A DNA stretch of 64,000 bases from Amedibacillus dolichus DSM 3991. GTDB lineage: Bacteria; Bacillota_I; Bacilli_A; Erysipelotrichales; Erysipelotrichaceae. Location of the stretch: NCBI RefSeq assembly GCF_000154285.1, contig NZ_DS483475.1, positions 62,001 to 126,000 of the forward strand, in the 5' to 3' direction. Shown here one piece after another: positions 1 to 7,874 of this stretch; within the stretch, counting starts at the first letter, position 1, and every line of letters starts with the position of its first letter. The notes beneath the pieces were generated by a model that was not told the DNA's origin, did no database searches, and saw only the letters and a list, made by a program, of their open reading frames with translations. Made by a program: the position numbers and the translations under genes.

Positions 1-757
1 TATTGTTAATAAAGCGTACTTGAAGGATTACTCCGTTATTGATGTTAAGAATGTAGCCGTTGATATAGAAAAGCTTCCACCGGATACTTTGCTTATACCA
101 CAAAAATATGAAGGGGTGGATACAAGCTATTATTGCCCGAATACTTCTTGTGATGTAGTTATGATTAAAAACGGGAACCGTTTCATTAACCATCATGCAT
201 ACTCCGTAGATATGACACTTAATCGCAAGGATCCGATCGTACTTGTTGTAGGAGAGATTCCTAATTGGTCTGCGACAAATATGCTGTTGAAGAATACGGA
301 TAAAAATAAGCAGGCACTTCATAGCTATTTGAAAACAAATGGTTTATTAGAAACCGTGCACCTGAAAACAACCGATGATTATTATGAATTAGCAAAAAAT
401 GAAAGTAATACCCTGTTTGTAAGATATAGCATAGTGTTCTTGCTTTATATTCTGTTGGCATTTATTTTCCAATATCAAAGTATTTATATCCAATTTGATC
501 AGTGTAAGCATGAATATGCGATAAATTATCTATTAGGGAAAACGTTTTGGCAGCGATATGGTAATATTTTAAACAACAACATCTTAATGTATAGCTTTGT
601 GCTTATTTATGGGATTTTCTTTGCACAGATGACATATTTCCAATTATTGGCATATTTGCTTTGCGCAATCATCGTGGATATATTGGTTGCTTATTATATG
701 ATCCATTATTTTGAAAAGCATAAAGTAATCGCTATTTTGAAAGGAGAACAATCATGA
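1..757 (+). CDS. Bacteriocin-associated ABC permease (5' truncated by window)
   Basis: This is the C-terminal part of an integral membrane protein. The reading frame is open to the window edge (first complete codon at base 2), so the N-terminus lies outside. An extracytoplasmic stretch of about 140 residues is followed by four hydrophobic segments in the last 110 residues, starting near bases 430, 590, 640 and 680. It ends in an ATGA overlap with the ABC ATPase gene, so the two are translationally coupled. The arrangement resembles the seven-TM bacteriocin-associated (lactococcin 972 type) permeases that pair with a small MacB-like ATPase. The partner and the topology support this; the substrate is unknown. 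It could also be a general MacB/FtsX-like export permease. Confidence 0.6.
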   Translation, partial: IVNKAYLKDYSVIDVKNVAVDIEKLPPDTLLIPQKYEGVDTSYYCPNTSCDVVMIKNGNRFINHHAYSVDMTLNRKDPIVLVVGEIPNWSATNMLLKNTDKNKQALHSYLKTNGLLETVHLKTTDDYYELAKNESNTLFVRYSIVFLLYILLAFIFQYQSIYIQFDQCKHEYAINYLLGKTFWQRYGNILNNNILMYSFVLIYGIFFAQMTYFQLLAYLLCAIIVDILVAYYMIHYFEKHKVIAILKGEQS

Positions 758-1419
758 GTGTAATCGAAGTAAAAAATATTGCAAAGTCATTTGGTTCAAA
801 GCGAGTTTTTCATGACTTTAGCTTAGATATTGAAGAACATACCTTTGTTGCAATCGTCGGAGAATCGGGATCGGGTAAATCGACACTCTTGAATATGCTT
901 GGTCTGCTGGATCGTCCGGAAAGCGGAGATATAACTTTATTTGGGAATGTGAATGTGAAACCTTTTTCTTTCCAAGCACAAAGGCTATTAAAAACAAAAA
1001 TCGGCTATTTGTTTCAAAATTTTGCCTTGATTGAAGAAAAAAGTGTTGCTTATAATTTGAATCTAGCTTTTGATAAAGAAAAGAAAGTTGTTAAAGCCGA
1101 AAAAATACGGAATGCTCTTGCGAAAGTTGGTTTAATCGGATATGAGCAAAAGGAGGTTTTTGAATGTTCCGGAGGTGAGCAACAAAGAATCGCTATTGCG
1201 CGATTGTTGTTAAAACCTTGTGAGCTGATCCTTGCAGATGAACCAACCGGTAGTCTTGATGAAAATAATAAGCAGGAAATCTTTTCACTTTTGAAGCAGC
1301 TACAAGCAAGCGGCAAAACAATTGTTGTTGTAACACATGATAAAGAGCTTATGGAAATTGCAGATAAAGTGATCGTGCTTGAGAAAGCTGATCATGCTGC
1401 TAAGCAGGCAGTTGCTTAA
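754..1419 (+). CDS. ABC transporter ATP-binding protein, bacteriocin-export type
   Basis: A 221-aa cytoplasmic ATPase that would energise the permease just upstream. Walker A (GESGSGKS, about residue 36), the Q-loop (LFQNF), the signature CSGGEQQR, Walker B LILADEPT and the switch His (VVTHD) are all present, so the domain is complete. It has the MacB/LolD-like short length and the SGGEQQRIAIAR pattern. The Shine-Dalgarno AAGGAG at 741-746 sits 7 nt before the ATG, which overlaps the permease stop. The family exports peptides or lipoproteins or gives bacteriocin immunity. No bacteriocin precursor is visible in the window; it may lie upstream. Confidence 0.85.
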   Translation: MSVIEVKNIAKSFGSKRVFHDFSLDIEEHTFVAIVGESGSGKSTLLNMLGLLDRPESGDITLFGNVNVKPFSFQAQRLLKTKIGYLFQNFALIEEKSVAYNLNLAFDKEKKVVKAEKIRNALAKVGLIGYEQKEVFECSGGEQQRIAIARLLLKPCELILADEPTGSLDENNKQEIFSLLKQLQASGKTIVVVTHDKELMEIADKVIVLEKADHAAKQAVA

Positions 1420-1525
1420 GATTCAGGATCAAGAGATAAAATGAAATATGAGTGAATCATATTTGTAGTCCACACTTAATTATTGCATTAACATATTTTT
1501 GCTTTTATCTAATGGAGGTGAACCT

Positions 1526-2182
1526 ATGAAAAACAAAGCTAATATCTTTTTATTCACTGCATGTCTGTTTACATTTGGACTAATCGCTTATAATATGCTT
1601 ACTTATGAAAAAAATCAAATTGAATTTAAGGAAATCGAGGAAGTAATTACAATCGATTGGGAAGAACGAGAGCAGGCAATCAATCCCAAGGACTTTGTTT
1701 CTGCTTATGATGAAGATGCTGTTTACTTGGCTAGTAATTTTGAAATCATGTTAGTAAATGTAGAGCAGCCTTTAGTTATCTCGGCAATTTCACAAGAGGA
1801 TCGTCATACGTTTGCGAAAAAAGAATATCGGTTGCTTATTAAAGATGAAAAAGATCCGGTTATTGAGTATCATGGTCCAAAAGTTATCAAGCATGCGGAT
1901 ATGAATGATTTTCGTTTAGAGGATTACCTAGAGGTCTATGACATTGGAGATACTACCGCAGAGAAGTATCCGCTAACCTGTAAAGACAGCCTTACGGAAT
2001 CAGTGTATAATCTCAGCGACGATAAACAAATGTATGTAACCGATGCCGGTTATATGTATCGTTGTGATGGAAATTCCACATGTGATTTTGATGAAGGCAT
2101 TCATCATGTGAAGATAATTGCTGATGACGGGCATGGAAGAACCAGTGAAAAAGATTTGGTCTTAGAGGTTGAATGGTATTAA
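1526..2182 (+). CDS. Unknown membrane-anchored extracellular protein
   Basis: A 218-aa protein that I do not recognise. It has an N-terminal hydrophobic anchor (residues about 6-22, after MKNKAN) followed by an acidic extracellular region. The C-terminal half reads like a beta-sandwich, with a pair of Cys residues in the last 30 residues (YRCDGNSTCDF) that could form a disulfide. The ATG at 1526 is preferred over an upstream TTG because GGAGGTG (1514-1520) is well placed before it. It stands alone between the ABC operon and a strong terminator, about 105 nt after the ATPase. It may be an accessory surface protein of the ABC module or an Ig-like adhesion domain; neither is proven. Confidence 0.55.
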   Translation: MKNKANIFLFTACLFTFGLIAYNMLTYEKNQIEFKEIEEVITIDWEEREQAINPKDFVSAYDEDAVYLASNFEIMLVNVEQPLVISAISQEDRHTFAKKEYRLLIKDEKDPVIEYHGPKVIKHADMNDFRLEDYLEVYDIGDTTAEKYPLTCKDSLTESVYNLSDDKQMYVTDAGYMYRCDGNSTCDFDEGIHHVKIIADDGHGRTSEKDLVLEVEWY

Positions 2183-2184
2183 AT

Positions 2185-2223
2185 AAAGCTTGTGTATTGG
2201 CTATATCGATACACAAGCTTTTT
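2185..2223 (+). terminator. Intrinsic terminator
   Basis: A 12-bp perfect stem (AAGCTTGTGTAT pairing with ATACACAAGCTT), an 11-nt loop and a T-run directly after the stop of the anchored protein. It closes the first transcription unit. Confidence 0.85.
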
Positions 2224-2340
2224 AAAAGTTTAAACAGAAAAGAAGAAGCGTATGCGAAAAGATGGTTTAAATGAATTTTGAAAGCTCTCCCCTTAAGGAT
2301 CTTTTATGAAAATTTTGAAAAATTTAATAGGGAATAAGGG

Positions 2341-2368
2341 TGTCTTGTGTTAAAATAAAGCAGAGGTG
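2341..2368 (+). promoter_or_regulatory. Extended -10 promoter candidate and RBS of pepV
   Basis: TGTTAAAAT at 2348-2356 matches an extended -10 (TGnTANNNT). No good -35 lies at the right distance. AGAGGTG at 2362-2368 is 6 nt before an ATG at 2375 and decides that start over the overlapping GTG at 2366. Confidence 0.4.
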
Positions 2369-2374
2369 AAGAAT

Positions 2375-3781
2375 ATGGATTGGAAAAAATGTTTCACATC
2401 TTATCAAGATGCATTTATAAATGATTTACGTGGGCTGTTGGCGATTGATTCTACGCGAGATGATAGTAGTGCCACAATCAACGCTCCTTTTGGAAAGGGG
2501 TGTCGCCAAGCTTTGGATTATATGTTTGCGTTAGCAAAACGCGATGGCTTTATGTATCAGGACTATGATGGTTATGCCGGTGTAATTTGCTATGGCGATG
2601 GTGAGGAAAGTGTTGGTGTCTTGGCACATTTGGATATTGTTCCTATCGGTGAAGGGTGGAGTAAGGACCCTTTTGGTGGTGAAATTGTAGATGGCTATTT
2701 GTTTGGGCGTGGCAGTGAAGATGATAAAGGACCGGCAATGGCTGCATATTATGCAATGAAGATGCTGAAGGATCAGGGAATACAGCTACAGCGTAAAGTA
2801 ATGTTGATTTTAGGCTGTGATGAGGAAAGCGGCATGCAATGTATGGAGCATTATAAAAAGCACGGGGAAATTCCGACATTGGGATTTACACCTGATGCTG
2901 ATTTTCCGGTTATTTACGGAGAAAAAGGCGGTTTACATGTTGATTTGTTAGGTGAAATCGACAACAGTGTGATTGAAGAAATTCATGCCGGAGAAGCCTT
3001 GAATATTGTGATCGGTAAAGCTGATATGCAGGTGCATAACTGGAAAGAAGAATACGCAGCGCTTTTTGATTTTTATTTGCAATGCTATGATTTAAAAGGC
3101 GAAGTTACTTATGAAAATTCTCATGCAACGCTTCATATTGAAGGAAAAGCGGCGCATGCCATGGAGCCGTATATGGGAGTAAATGCTGCCTTACATTTAT
3201 TTAATTTTGTCGGTACTGCGATGGGGGATACGTTTGCGAAAAAAACATATCAGCTTTTAGCGAATTGGCAAGGGAAAGAGCTAGGTATCCTCATCGATGG
3301 TGCGGATATGGGCTTTTTAACGATGAATCTTGGCAAGGTGGATATCGAAAACGGAAAGGCAAAACTGCAATTGGATATCCGCTATCCTAACGATGCCGAT
3401 GTGCATACTATGCGTAAAGCCATTGAAGAAGCTTGTCAGGGATATGAGCTGACACCACATGTTTATAACAAGGCAAATCCTTTATTCGTAGATCCGAATT
3501 CAGAGCTTGTGCAAACTTTAACGAGTGTTTATCAAGCTTATTCCAATGACTACGAAACTAAAAATATGACGATTGGCGGAGGAACCTATGCCAAGAAATT
3601 CGAGCATTTCGTTGCTTATGGTCCACTGTTTCCAAAGCAGGATAAGCCCAAAGGGCTTGTTGTCGGTGGCTGCCATCAGGCTGATGAAGGAATTGCTCTG
3701 TCCGATCTATTTACCGCAACTGCGATTTATACAGAAGCAATTGCACATTTAGCAGGAGGAAATCAATATGAGAATGCGTAA
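2375..3781 (+). CDS. pepV: M20 family dipeptidase PepV
   Basis: A 468-aa cytoplasmic dizinc aminodipeptidase that hydrolyses dipeptides. The metal and catalytic motifs of the M20/PepV family are present in order: LAHLDIVP (His ligand), GRGSEDDKGP (bridging Asp), GCDEESG (catalytic Glu and Glu ligand), FTPDADFP (Asp ligand) and GGCHQADE (final His ligand). Residues about 190-340 form the lid insertion typical of PepV. In B. subtilis the PepV gene (ytjP) also lies near trmB, which is the next gene here and overlaps this one by 14 nt. Length matches the family (about 470 aa). Confidence 0.9.
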   Translation: MDWKKCFTSYQDAFINDLRGLLAIDSTRDDSSATINAPFGKGCRQALDYMFALAKRDGFMYQDYDGYAGVICYGDGEESVGVLAHLDIVPIGEGWSKDPFGGEIVDGYLFGRGSEDDKGPAMAAYYAMKMLKDQGIQLQRKVMLILGCDEESGMQCMEHYKKHGEIPTLGFTPDADFPVIYGEKGGLHVDLLGEIDNSVIEEIHAGEALNIVIGKADMQVHNWKEEYAALFDFYLQCYDLKGEVTYENSHATLHIEGKAAHAMEPYMGVNAALHLFNFVGTAMGDTFAKKTYQLLANWQGKELGILIDGADMGFLTMNLGKVDIENGKAKLQLDIRYPNDADVHTMRKAIEEACQGYELTPHVYNKANPLFVDPNSELVQTLTSVYQAYSNDYETKNMTIGGGTYAKKFEHFVAYGPLFPKQDKPKGLVVGGCHQADEGIALSDLFTATAIYTEAIAHLAGGNQYENA

Positions 3782-4421
3782 ACTTCCATGGGCAGAGGAA
3801 TTTCTTGCCGAAGCTGAGGTAGTCGTAAAAAAACCGCAGGATAATGCAGGCAAATGGAAACAGCTTTTAGCATGTGAAACCTTGCATGTTGAGGTTGGAA
3901 CCGGAAAAGGGGATTATTGGATTCAGATGGCACAACAGTATGCTGATGAAGGCTGGATCGGAATTGAGAAAAACAGCAGTGTAGCTGCTTTAGCTGTACG
4001 TAAATATACCAAGCTTGAAAACCCCGGTAAAAATATGCTGTATATTCAAAATGATGCCGAGAGCATTCAAAGCTGGTTTGCTGAAGGTGAGATCGATGTC
4101 CTACATTTGAATTTTTCCGATCCTTGGCCTAAAAAACGCGCACATAAGAAACGTTTGTCCAATCGAAAATTTATCGAACAATACGCACATATCCTTAATG
4201 AAAACGGAGAAATTCAAATGAAAACCGATAATTCTTCGCTTTTTGAATACTCCCTGTTGGAATTTCAAAACGCCGGGTGGTTTCTATGGGACGTAAGCGT
4301 TGATTTTCGCCGCTGTGAGCATGCGGAAGATGTAATTACGGAATACGAACATCGCTTCATGGAAAAAGGGCAGCCCATCTATCGTGCAGTTTGGAAAAAG
4401 AAAATGAAAGAGAATGCATAA
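3768..4421 (+). CDS. trmB: tRNA (guanine-N7-)-methyltransferase
   Basis: A 217-aa SAM-dependent enzyme that makes m7G46 in the variable loop of tRNA. SAM motif I reads VEVGTGKGDYW. The TrmB signature FSDPWPKKRAHKKRL is present, as is the C-terminal TEYEHRF motif. The start follows AGGAGGA (3754-3760) and gives MRMRKLPWA, close to the family's usual N-terminus. The start overlaps the end of pepV, which points to coupling in one operon. Confidence 0.95.
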   Translation: MRMRKLPWAEEFLAEAEVVVKKPQDNAGKWKQLLACETLHVEVGTGKGDYWIQMAQQYADEGWIGIEKNSSVAALAVRKYTKLENPGKNMLYIQNDAESIQSWFAEGEIDVLHLNFSDPWPKKRAHKKRLSNRKFIEQYAHILNENGEIQMKTDNSSLFEYSLLEFQNAGWFLWDVSVDFRRCEHAEDVITEYEHRFMEKGQPIYRAVWKKKMKENA

Positions 4422-4438
4422 TTTATGAAAAGATGTTT

Positions 4439-4466
4439 TTGTTTTTCATAAAATGAATGGTATAAT
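4439..4466 (+). promoter_or_regulatory. Candidate sigma-A promoter before the thioredoxin-like gene
   Basis: TTGTTT (4439-4444), a 16-nt spacer and TATAAT (4461-4466). The -35 lies inside an AT hairpin formed by TATGAAAA (4424-4431) and TTTTCATA (4443-4450), so the hairpin may end trmB transcripts while this promoter starts the next unit. Confidence 0.55.
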
Positions 4467-4503
4467 AAATACAGATATTTATCAATATAAGGAGCTAGAT
4501 AGC

Positions 4504-4845
4504 ATGAAAGAATATATGAAGGAAATCCATTCCTTGGAAGAATTTGAAGCGGCAGCGCAAGATAAATTGAGCGTTTTTGTATTTTCTGCGAATTGGTGTC
4601 CGGATTGTCATTTTATCACACCCTTTATGCCGGAGCTAATTACCAAATATAAGCAAATCGCTTTTTATTATGTTGATCGCGATACATGTATGGATATTTG
4701 TCTACAATTACAAATTATGGGGATTCCAAGCTTTGTGGCTTATTCTAAGGGCGAAGAAATCGCAAGATTTGTTTCTCGTCTTCGTAAGACGAAAGATGAA
4801 ATTGATACATTTCTTTCTGAATTACCGCATGGAGAGGAGAAGTAA
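4504..4845 (+). CDS. ytpP: Thioredoxin-like protein, YtpP type
   Basis: A 113-aa thioredoxin fold protein with the redox centre NWCPDC near residue 31, and a cis-Pro region MGIPSF about 45 residues later. The CPDC pair differs from the CGPC of classical thioredoxin and suits YtpP-type thiol proteins. The ATG at 4504 is chosen because AAGGAG (4489-4494) precedes it; an upstream in-frame ATG at 4453 lacks a ribosome site and lies before the -10. The same gene sits between trmB and murC in B. subtilis. Confidence 0.75.
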   Translation: MKEYMKEIHSLEEFEAAAQDKLSVFVFSANWCPDCHFITPFMPELITKYKQIAFYYVDRDTCMDICLQLQIMGIPSFVAYSKGEEIARFVSRLRKTKDEIDTFLSELPHGEEK

Positions 4846-4847
4846 AT

Positions 4848-5597
4848 ATGTCAATATTTCAAAAAATTACCAATCTGTTATTTGAAGAAAACGATGTTGA
4901 TGTTATAGCTGAGGACGAATTAGAAGATATTTCTTTACAAGAGGAAGAAAAGCAGAAGGAAAAGCGCCTGGCAAAAGCCGCAGCGGCGGAAAAAGAGGCA
5001 AAGCAGACAGCAGCGAATCAACAGCCACAGCCTAAAAAGCAGGAAGCAAAGCTTGAGGACTCTTCGGAGTTGAAAAAAGCGGTACGTATTGATTTAAAAG
5101 AAGAGAAAGATTCTAAAAAAGCCACTGCATCAAAGCGTTCCTATTCAAGTGTTTCTCATCGCAGCACGGTTTTAGAAGAACAAAAGGAATTTGAATTTAC
5201 CCCGGTAATTTCTCCAATCTTCGGTGCTAGTGATGTTGAAACAGATAAAGCAAAGAAAAATACAAGTGTACTCTTACCAAAAAGCAAAAAGCAAAATCCA
5301 CTGGGAACAGTGATTTCTCCTTACTATGGTTTGGGGGAATTAGAGGAAATGGAGGAGCAAGCAAAAGAGGATATTCTGCGTAAGGCAGAAGAAGAAATGG
5401 AAAGCGAGGAAGATTTTGTTGCTTTCGAAGAAAGTGAAAAGATTGAACTTGATGAAACCGATTTAGACAGCATACCGTTAGATGATTTGATTGTAGATAA
5501 CGATACAGAGGAAGATGAAGAAGATATGATGCAGATTTCCTTGTTTGGCGACAGCACACCAATTAAGGAAAGCGATAACGAGAATAAGAAGGTGTAA
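4848..5597 (+). CDS. Acidic protein with duplicated SPxxG motif
   Basis: A 249-aa soluble, highly charged, probably disordered protein. It begins with a short amphipathic segment (MSIFQKITNLLF), then an E/K/A-rich helix (residues 25-95). Two copies of a hydrophobic linear motif follow, VISPIFG (120-126) and VISPYYG (155-161), and an acidic tail closes the protein. No enzyme domain is visible. It starts 2 nt after the thioredoxin stop and ends 4 nt before murC. In B. subtilis the translocase gene sftA occupies this slot, and I recall (unverified) similar SPxxG motifs in the linkers of FtsK/SftA proteins. A role in division or wall synthesis is an inference from position. Confidence 0.6.
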   Translation: MSIFQKITNLLFEENDVDVIAEDELEDISLQEEEKQKEKRLAKAAAAEKEAKQTAANQQPQPKKQEAKLEDSSELKKAVRIDLKEEKDSKKATASKRSYSSVSHRSTVLEEQKEFEFTPVISPIFGASDVETDKAKKNTSVLLPKSKKQNPLGTVISPYYGLGELEEMEEQAKEDILRKAEEEMESEEDFVAFEESEKIELDETDLDSIPLDDLIVDNDTEEDEEDMMQISLFGDSTPIKESDNENKKV

Positions 5598-5601
5598 TAG
5601 T

Positions 5602-6906
5602 ATGCATTATCATTTTATTGGAATTAAAGGATCGGGAATGGCTTCCTTAGCAACGATTGTTGCTGATCGTGGAGATGAGGTAAGCGGTTCTGATATTGCA
5701 AAATATATTTTTACACAGAAACCGTTAGAGGAGCGAGGCATTGTTATTCGTGAATTTGCTAAGGAAAACATTTGTGAAAATTCCGTTGTTATCATCGGAA
5801 ATGCTTTTGATGAAAGCAATCCAGAGGTAAAGCAGGCAATGTCCATGCCTTCGGTAACTACCTATTGGTATCATGAATTTTTAGGTAAGCTGATTGAAGA
5901 ATATACCTCTGTTTCGGTTGCCGGTACACACGGAAAAACGACAACCACCGGCATGGTTTCTCATATGATGAGCCTTGTTGCACCAACGGGATATTTGATT
6001 GGTGATGGAACCGGAGAAATGCCGCAAGACAGCAAATATTTTATCGTTGAATCATGTGAGTATAAACGTCATTTCTTAGCTTATCGTCCAAACTATGCGA
6101 TTTTGACAAACATTGAATTGGATCATGTTGACTATTATAAAGATCTAGCCGATTATTGTGATGCCTTCGAAGCATTTGCCAACCAAGTGAAAAAAGGAAT
6201 CGTGATGTTTGGTGATGATGCCAATGTACGCTCGCTTAAGGTAACAACTAAGCACCTATACTATGGGTTAGAGGAAGATAATGACGTTCGGGCAGTTAAT
6301 GTAATTCAAAATGAGAATGGTATGTCTTTTGATGTCATTTATCAAAATACAGTATTTGGCAGTTTTAAATTACCGTTTGTAGGGAAGCCTTTATTATGGA
6401 ATTCCTTGGGTGTTATTGCCTTGGGTATCATGGAGGGCTTAAGTGCACAAATATTGCAGGAAGGGCTAGCCAGCTTTCCTGGCGTAAAGCGCCGTTTTAC
6501 GATTGAGGAAAATCATGGCAATGTTTATATTGATGATTATGCGCACCACCCGACAGCTGTACAGTATATGATTGAAGCAGCTAGAACAAAATATCCAAAC
6601 CGCAAAATCATTGCGTTATTCAAACCGGATCGATATTCACGTATTTATTATTTCATGGATCGTTTCGCACAAGCCTTGAATTTAGCTGACGAAGTATTTT
6701 TGTGTAACTTTCCAGAAAATGCAGCAAAGGAGGAAGGTATTGATATTACCATTCAAGACTTAGCTGATAAGATTGAAAAAGCAGTTGTCATTGAGGAAGA
6801 TGAAGCCGCAGCACGTATGCTGGCAAAGCGCGGTCCTGCTGTTTATCTGTTTATGTCCAGTAAAGATATTTATAAATTGAAAAATATTGTAAAAACTTTT
6901 CAATAG
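5602..6906 (+). CDS. murC: UDP-N-acetylmuramate-L-alanine ligase
   Basis: A 434-aa cytoplasmic Mur ligase that adds L-Ala to UDP-MurNAc. The N-terminus has the Rossmann motif HFIGIKGSGMASLA, the central domain has the ATP loop VAGTHGKTTTTGM, then YKRHF and NIELDHVDYY, and the C-terminal domain carries DDYAHHPTAV. The ATG at 5602 fits the family N-terminus and follows AAGAAGGTG; an upstream in-frame start at 5545 overlaps the preceding gene and is not needed. It is a little shorter than many MurC proteins but has all motifs. Confidence 0.95.
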   Translation: MHYHFIGIKGSGMASLATIVADRGDEVSGSDIAKYIFTQKPLEERGIVIREFAKENICENSVVIIGNAFDESNPEVKQAMSMPSVTTYWYHEFLGKLIEEYTSVSVAGTHGKTTTTGMVSHMMSLVAPTGYLIGDGTGEMPQDSKYFIVESCEYKRHFLAYRPNYAILTNIELDHVDYYKDLADYCDAFEAFANQVKKGIVMFGDDANVRSLKVTTKHLYYGLEEDNDVRAVNVIQNENGMSFDVIYQNTVFGSFKLPFVGKPLLWNSLGVIALGIMEGLSAQILQEGLASFPGVKRRFTIEENHGNVYIDDYAHHPTAVQYMIEAARTKYPNRKIIALFKPDRYSRIYYFMDRFAQALNLADEVFLCNFPENAAKEEGIDITIQDLADKIEKAVVIEEDEAAARMLAKRGPAVYLFMSSKDIYKLKNIVKTFQ

Positions 6907-6937
6907 TGTTGTAAAAGTTTACAATATGCGTTAAAAT
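6884..6937 (+). promoter_or_regulatory. Hairpin and promoter at the murC/ytxG junction
   Basis: An inverted repeat spans the murC stop: arm 6884-6900 and arm AAAAGTTTACAATAT (6913-6927), complementary apart from two bulged A residues. A sigma-A-like promoter overlaps the second arm: TTGTAA (6909-6914), 17 nt, TAAAAT (6932-6937). The palindrome could be a weak terminator, an operator, or both. Confidence 0.5.
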
Positions 6938-6955
6938 AGAATGCGAGGTGTTTTG

Positions 6956-7339
6956 ATGGGATTAAATGAATTATTTGAATTAACAAGTCAGGTAGCAAGC
7001 ACTGCGCTGCCGATTATCGGTTGTATTGTCTTGGTTTATCTTGCGATTTTCTTTAAGCACCTGATTACCGTAGTAAAGGAAGCAAACAAAACCGTACAAA
7101 GCTTAAAAGCGACATTAGATACCACCGAAAGACAGCTAAATGCTTTGGATAAACCACTGAATACCTTAAACGAATTAAGTGAAACCGTTGATTATGTTCA
7201 TGAGGCGGGAAAGCATGCGGTTCGTTCAACACTGGTAACGATCATTGAGAATTTTTCAGTGATTAAAGATTGGTTTTTAGGAAAAGCAAACAAGAGCAGT
7301 AGCGATGCAGAAACAAGTGAGGATATATCCCATGAATAA
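6956..7339 (+). CDS. ytxG: YtxG-like DUF948 membrane protein
   Basis: A 127-aa protein with one N-terminal transmembrane segment (residues about 17-37) followed by a long amphipathic, coiled-coil-like cytoplasmic helix, the usual shape of DUF948 proteins. It lies directly after murC and before a YtxH-like gene and ccpA, the same order as ytxG in B. subtilis. The ATG at 6956 follows GCGAGGTG. Function in the family is unclear; general stress or envelope association has been reported for B. subtilis ytxGHJ. The stop overlaps the next start by 8 nt. Confidence 0.65.
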   Translation: MGLNELFELTSQVASTALPIIGCIVLVYLAIFFKHLITVVKEANKTVQSLKATLDTTERQLNALDKPLNTLNELSETVDYVHEAGKHAVRSTLVTIIENFSVIKDWFLGKANKSSSDAETSEDISHE

Positions 7340-7871
7340 TACACACGATTTTAAAGAAAATATTGATGCCGCAGAACAGGAAACCAAATTTAATATTATC
7401 ACACTAGCGGAAGATGAGAACGAAGAAAGCAAACGTATCGTCGATGATGTTCTTGAACAAATTTCACGGCTATACAGAGATTTTCGTGAATGGCTGAAAA
7501 ATAATGCTTCAAATGAGGAGGCGGCTATTTATTTTGCTAGAGTAAAGCAAGAAAGCGCTAGGCTATTAGCACAGGCAAAAGAAAAAATAGATGCCTTTCA
7601 AGAGCGAGATGATGTGCATGCGGGAAAGCAAAAAGCAAAGGCTTTCGGCGCTAAGATGGTTGATGATTTCAATAACGGGGTAGAGGATTTGCTTCAAAAC
7701 GAACACGTATCCAAAGTTGTTGACGGAATCAGTGATACCATCGAACAGGTGCGTCAAGATGAACGTGTGAAAAGCGGTATAAAAAAATTAAAGAAGGGAA
7801 CCTTATCGGTTGCAAAGCGCGCCTATGAAGGCTTAAAGCATGTTTTAGATGAGGACGAGCAGGAGGATTAA
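7332..7871 (+). CDS. YtxH-position coiled-coil protein
   Basis: A 179-aa soluble, Cys-free, charged helical protein of unknown function. Heptad-like stretches run through most of its length and it ends in an acidic tail (DEDEQED). Unlike Bacillus YtxH it has no obvious N-terminal membrane anchor, so it is assigned by position and helical character only. It overlaps the ytxG-like gene by 8 nt and ends 3 nt before the CcpA-like gene, which argues for one operon. Confidence 0.5.
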   Translation: MNNTHDFKENIDAAEQETKFNIITLAEDENEESKRIVDDVLEQISRLYRDFREWLKNNASNEEAAIYFARVKQESARLLAQAKEKIDAFQERDDVHAGKQKAKAFGAKMVDDFNNGVEDLLQNEHVSKVVDGISDTIEQVRQDERVKSGIKKLKKGTLSVAKRAYEGLKHVLDEDEQED

Positions 7872-7874
7872 ATT

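Noticed and set aside
5324-5557. Ser-rich minus-strand frames opposite the acidic protein
   Set aside because: They are the antisense of Glu/Asp-rich codons (GAA/GAT read as TTC/ATC/TCA) and have no start signals.
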